The notes under the pieces were generated by a model. The model was not told the origin of the DNA and ran no database searches. It worked only from the letters and a program-made list of their open reading frames with translations. 14,652 nucleotides of DNA, taken from positions 1-14,652 of the forward strand of contig DATFPK010000002.1 in the NCBI GenBank assembly GCA_035264885.1, given 5' to 3'. Shown here one piece after another: positions 12,994-14,652 of the stretch (the stretch's first letter is position 1; every line of letters begins with the position of its first letter). This DNA comes from DATFPK01 sp035264885 (GTDB lineage Bacteria > Actinomycetota > Thermoleophilia > Solirubrobacterales > 70-9). The position numbers and the translations under genes were made by a program.

Positions 12994-14652
12994 CGTGGGA
13001 GGTGGCGAGCTTCCTGGTCCTCGCGACCGTGCTGGTGGCCGGGTTCGCCTGGTACGAGCGGTCGCGGCCGCCCTCCCAGGTCGTCGCCCTTGTCGCGGCG
13101 CTGGCGGCGCTGGCGGTGGCGGGCCGGATCGCCCTGGTCGCGATCCCCAACGTCGTCGCCACAACCGACATCGCGCTGTTCGCGGGCTACGCGCTCGGAC
13201 CGGCGCCGGGGTTCGTGGTCGGCGCGCTCGCCGCCCTGGTGTCGAACTTCTGGCTCGGCCAGGGACCCTGGACCCCGTGGCAGATGGCCGGCTGGGGCCT
13301 CTGCGGGGCGGGTGGGGCGACCCTGGCGATGCTCACCGCCCGCCGAGCCGGGCGGCTCGGCCTCGCCGCTGCCTGCGGGCTGGCCGGCATCCTCTACGGC
13401 GCCCTCCTCAACTTCTCCCTGATGGCCACCTACGGCGGCGAGCTCTCGCTCGAGCGCTTCCTGACCCTCCAGGCCCGCGCCGTACCATTCGACGCTGCCC
13501 ATGCGATCGGCAACGTCACGCTCGCCCTGGTCGCGGGCCCGGCGATGGTCCGGATGCTGATTCGCTTCCGCGAGCGGTTCGAGTGGCGGCGCGCGCAGCC
13601 GGGTGCCGCCGCTCGCCGCGCCCTTGCGACCGGCGCCGCGCTCGTCGCGCTGGCGGTGCCGTTGGCGCTCGCCCCCGCGGCGGCAGCCGACCGTGACGCG
13701 GCGGCGAAGTGGCTGGCCGCCCGCCAGGCCTCCGACGGCGGCTTCGCCGCCGACCCCGGCGGCGACTCGAGCCCCGAGATGACCGGCTGGGTCGTGCTCG
13801 GACTCGAGGCGGCGGGCCGGAACCCGCTCGACGTCCGCGAGGGCGGCCACAGCGCCGTCGCCTATCTGCGGTCGACTGCCGGCTCGATCTCCGGCCCCGG
13901 CGACCTAGCGCGGACCGTCCTCGCGCTCTCCGCGGCCGGCGTCGAGCCACGTGACTTCGCGGGGCGAAACCTCGTGTCGTCGCTGCGCCACCGGATGCGG
14001 CGCGACGGCTCCTTCCAGGGCCAGGTCAACCTGACCGCCTTCGCGATCCTGGCCCTGCGCGGCGCCGACAGCCCGAAGGGGCTGCGCCACTCGCTGGCCT
14101 GGCTGCGCTCGGCGCAGAACCGCGATGGGGGATGGGGTTTCGCCGAGGGGGCCGCGAGCGACGCAGACTCGACCGGCGCCGCCCTCCAGGCCGTCCGCGG
14201 CTCCCGCGCCGCCCGCCGTGGCGTCCGCTGGCTGCGCCGCCACCAGAACCGGACCGGCGGTTGGGCGCTGGCCGGCCGCGGCGCGGTTAACAGCCAGTCG
14301 ACCGCCTGGGCGATCCAGGGCCTGCTCGCGGCCGGGGTTGAAGCCGGGAGAGTCCGCGAGGGCGGCCGCAGCGGCTACGACTACCTTGCGGCGCGCCAGG
14401 CCGCCGACGGGCACTACCGCTATTCGATGGGCAGCGACCAGACCCCGATCTGGGTCACCGGCCAGGCGCTCGTCGCGGCCTCCGGCAAGTCGCTGCCGCT
14501 CGAAGCCGTCTCGCGGCGCAAGAAGAAGAAGGAGCGGCAGGGAAGTGGCGGGGGCACTGCCGGCTCCGGTGGCGGCGGCGGGTCGGCCGGCGGGGTCGGC
14601 GCGGGCGTGGCGGTCCCGGACGCAGCCGTCGGGGGCGGGGGCCGAGGCGCGG
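12990..14652 (+). CDS. ECF S component fused to six-repeat alpha/alpha barrel (transcobalamin alpha-domain-like), 3' end missing
   Basis: The frame is open from ATG 12990 (ATGA overlap with the ABC stop) to the window edge: 554 codons, no stop seen. Residues 1-190 are a six-helix S component; FWLGQGPWTPWQMAGWG (87-103) is a strong hallmark of the uncharacterised ECF S-component group. A basic cytoplasmic stretch (RFRERFEWRR) precedes a hydrophobic segment (211-233, ending APAAAAD) that looks like an embedded signal peptide or seventh helix. Residues about 236-505 hold six alpha-hairpin repeats of the squalene cyclase/prenyltransferase fold, with DGGF (249), DGSF (339), DGGWGF (379), TGGWAL (422) and DGHYRY (473) turns; repeat 2 lacks the turn. 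A Lys-rich stretch (509-517) and a Gly/Ser-rich tail follow. Animal B12 carriers have the same six-repeat barrel. Topology places the barrel outside the cell. No catalytic DxDD motif of cyclases is seen. Confidence 0.85.
   Translation, partial: MTWEVASFLVLATVLVAGFAWYERSRPPSQVVALVAALAALAVAGRIALVAIPNVVATTDIALFAGYALGPAPGFVVGALAALVSNFWLGQGPWTPWQMAGWGLCGAGGATLAMLTARRAGRLGLAAACGLAGILYGALLNFSLMATYGGELSLERFLTLQARAVPFDAAHAIGNVTLALVAGPAMVRMLIRFRERFEWRRAQPGAAARRALATGAALVALAVPLALAPAAAADRDAAAKWLAARQASDGGFAADPGGDSSPEMTGWVVLGLEAAGRNPLDVREGGHSAVAYLRSTAGSISGPGDLARTVLALSAAGVEPRDFAGRNLVSSLRHRMRRDGSFQGQVNLTAFAILALRGADSPKGLRHSLAWLRSAQNRDGGWGFAEGAASDADSTGAALQAVRGSRAARRGVRWLRRHQNRTGGWALAGRGAVNSQSTAWAIQGLLAAGVEAGRVREGGRSGYDYLAARQAADGHYRYSMGSDQTPIWVTGQALVAASGKSLPLEAVSRRKKKKERQGSGGGTAGSGGGGGSAGGVGAGVAVPDAAVGGGGRGA

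Noticed and set aside
13545..13560. Internal ATG codons (13545, 13554) as the start of a separate barrel gene
   Set aside because: No stop separates the S component from the barrel, no good Shine-Dalgarno precedes these ATGs, and the positive-inside topology fits one continuous chain. The idea is kept only as an alternative under the fusion finding.
12507..13850. A 447-codon open frame on the minus strand opposite the ABC and S-component genes
   Set aside because: Composition is typical of a GC-rich antisense shadow. The opposite strand has intact Walker and signature motifs and S-component helices.
12990..14652. Squalene-hopene cyclase or terpene cyclase activity for the alpha/alpha repeats
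   Set aside because: No DxDD-type catalytic motif is visible, the domain has only six repeats, and it is fused to an ECF S component under a B12 riboswitch.
10425..14652. Cobalt or nickel importer (CbiMNQO-type) as the operon's function
   Set aside because: The S component lacks the CbiM N-terminal metal-binding start (Met-His), no CbiN-like small protein is present, and the exported transcobalamin-type domains point to the corrinoid itself. Cobalt cannot be fully excluded from sequence alone.

Overview
The window is very GC-rich (about 70%), and nearly every third codon position is G or C. Genes are tightly packed with overlaps of the ATGA/GTGA type, and several promoters look leaderless with a TANNNT -10 box. 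With the protein families seen (GAP-family membrane protein, holin-IV/phosphodiesterase fusion, DUF4345, PepSY, DUF4430, RTX-like degenerate repeats), this suggests an actinobacterium of the Thermoleophilia/Solirubrobacterales type. The lineage is inferred from sequence character only.

Layout. (1) 1-2299: the 3' end of a GAP-family membrane protein gene runs convergently into, and overlaps by 66 bp, a minus-strand gene for a holin-IV-like membrane domain fused to an alkaline-phosphatase-superfamily phosphodiesterase. (2) 2300-2384: a compact divergent intergenic region with two mirror-placed leaderless-type promoters and a shared inverted-repeat operator candidate. (3) 2385-7048: a plus-strand run of five genes with minimal gaps: AI-2E/PerM-family membrane protein, metallo-beta-lactamase-fold hydrolase, 14-TM DHA2-type drug exporter, histidine-poor ZIP-type metal transporter, and DUF4345 membrane protein. 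(4) 7049-8321: a convergent hairpin, a small exported PepSY protein on the minus strand, a regulatory region with mirrored 11-bp direct repeats (OmpR/PhoB-type pattern), and a divergent lipoprotein gene. Both divergent genes have leader hairpins that overlap or abut their ribosome binding sites.

(5) 8322-14652: the most interesting part. A clear cobalamin (B12) riboswitch precedes five overlapping genes: a secreted DUF4430 protein with a C-terminal RTX-like tail, a DUF4430 lipoprotein, an EcfT-type transmembrane coupling protein, a fused double ABC ATPase (EcfA-EcfA), and an ECF S component fused to a six-repeat alpha/alpha barrel that runs off the end of the window. DUF4430 is the transcobalamin C-terminal (beta) domain family, and the animal transcobalamin/intrinsic-factor alpha domain is a six-repeat alpha/alpha barrel. 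The operon therefore encodes both halves of a transcobalamin-like B12 carrier as separate polypeptides, with the barrel half tethered to the import channel. I propose a group-II-like ECF vitamin B12 (or corrinoid) importer with a split, transcobalamin-like capture module outside the membrane. The riboswitch, the ECF parts, the DUF4430 domains and the barrel repeats are read from sequence; the joint capture mechanism is inference.
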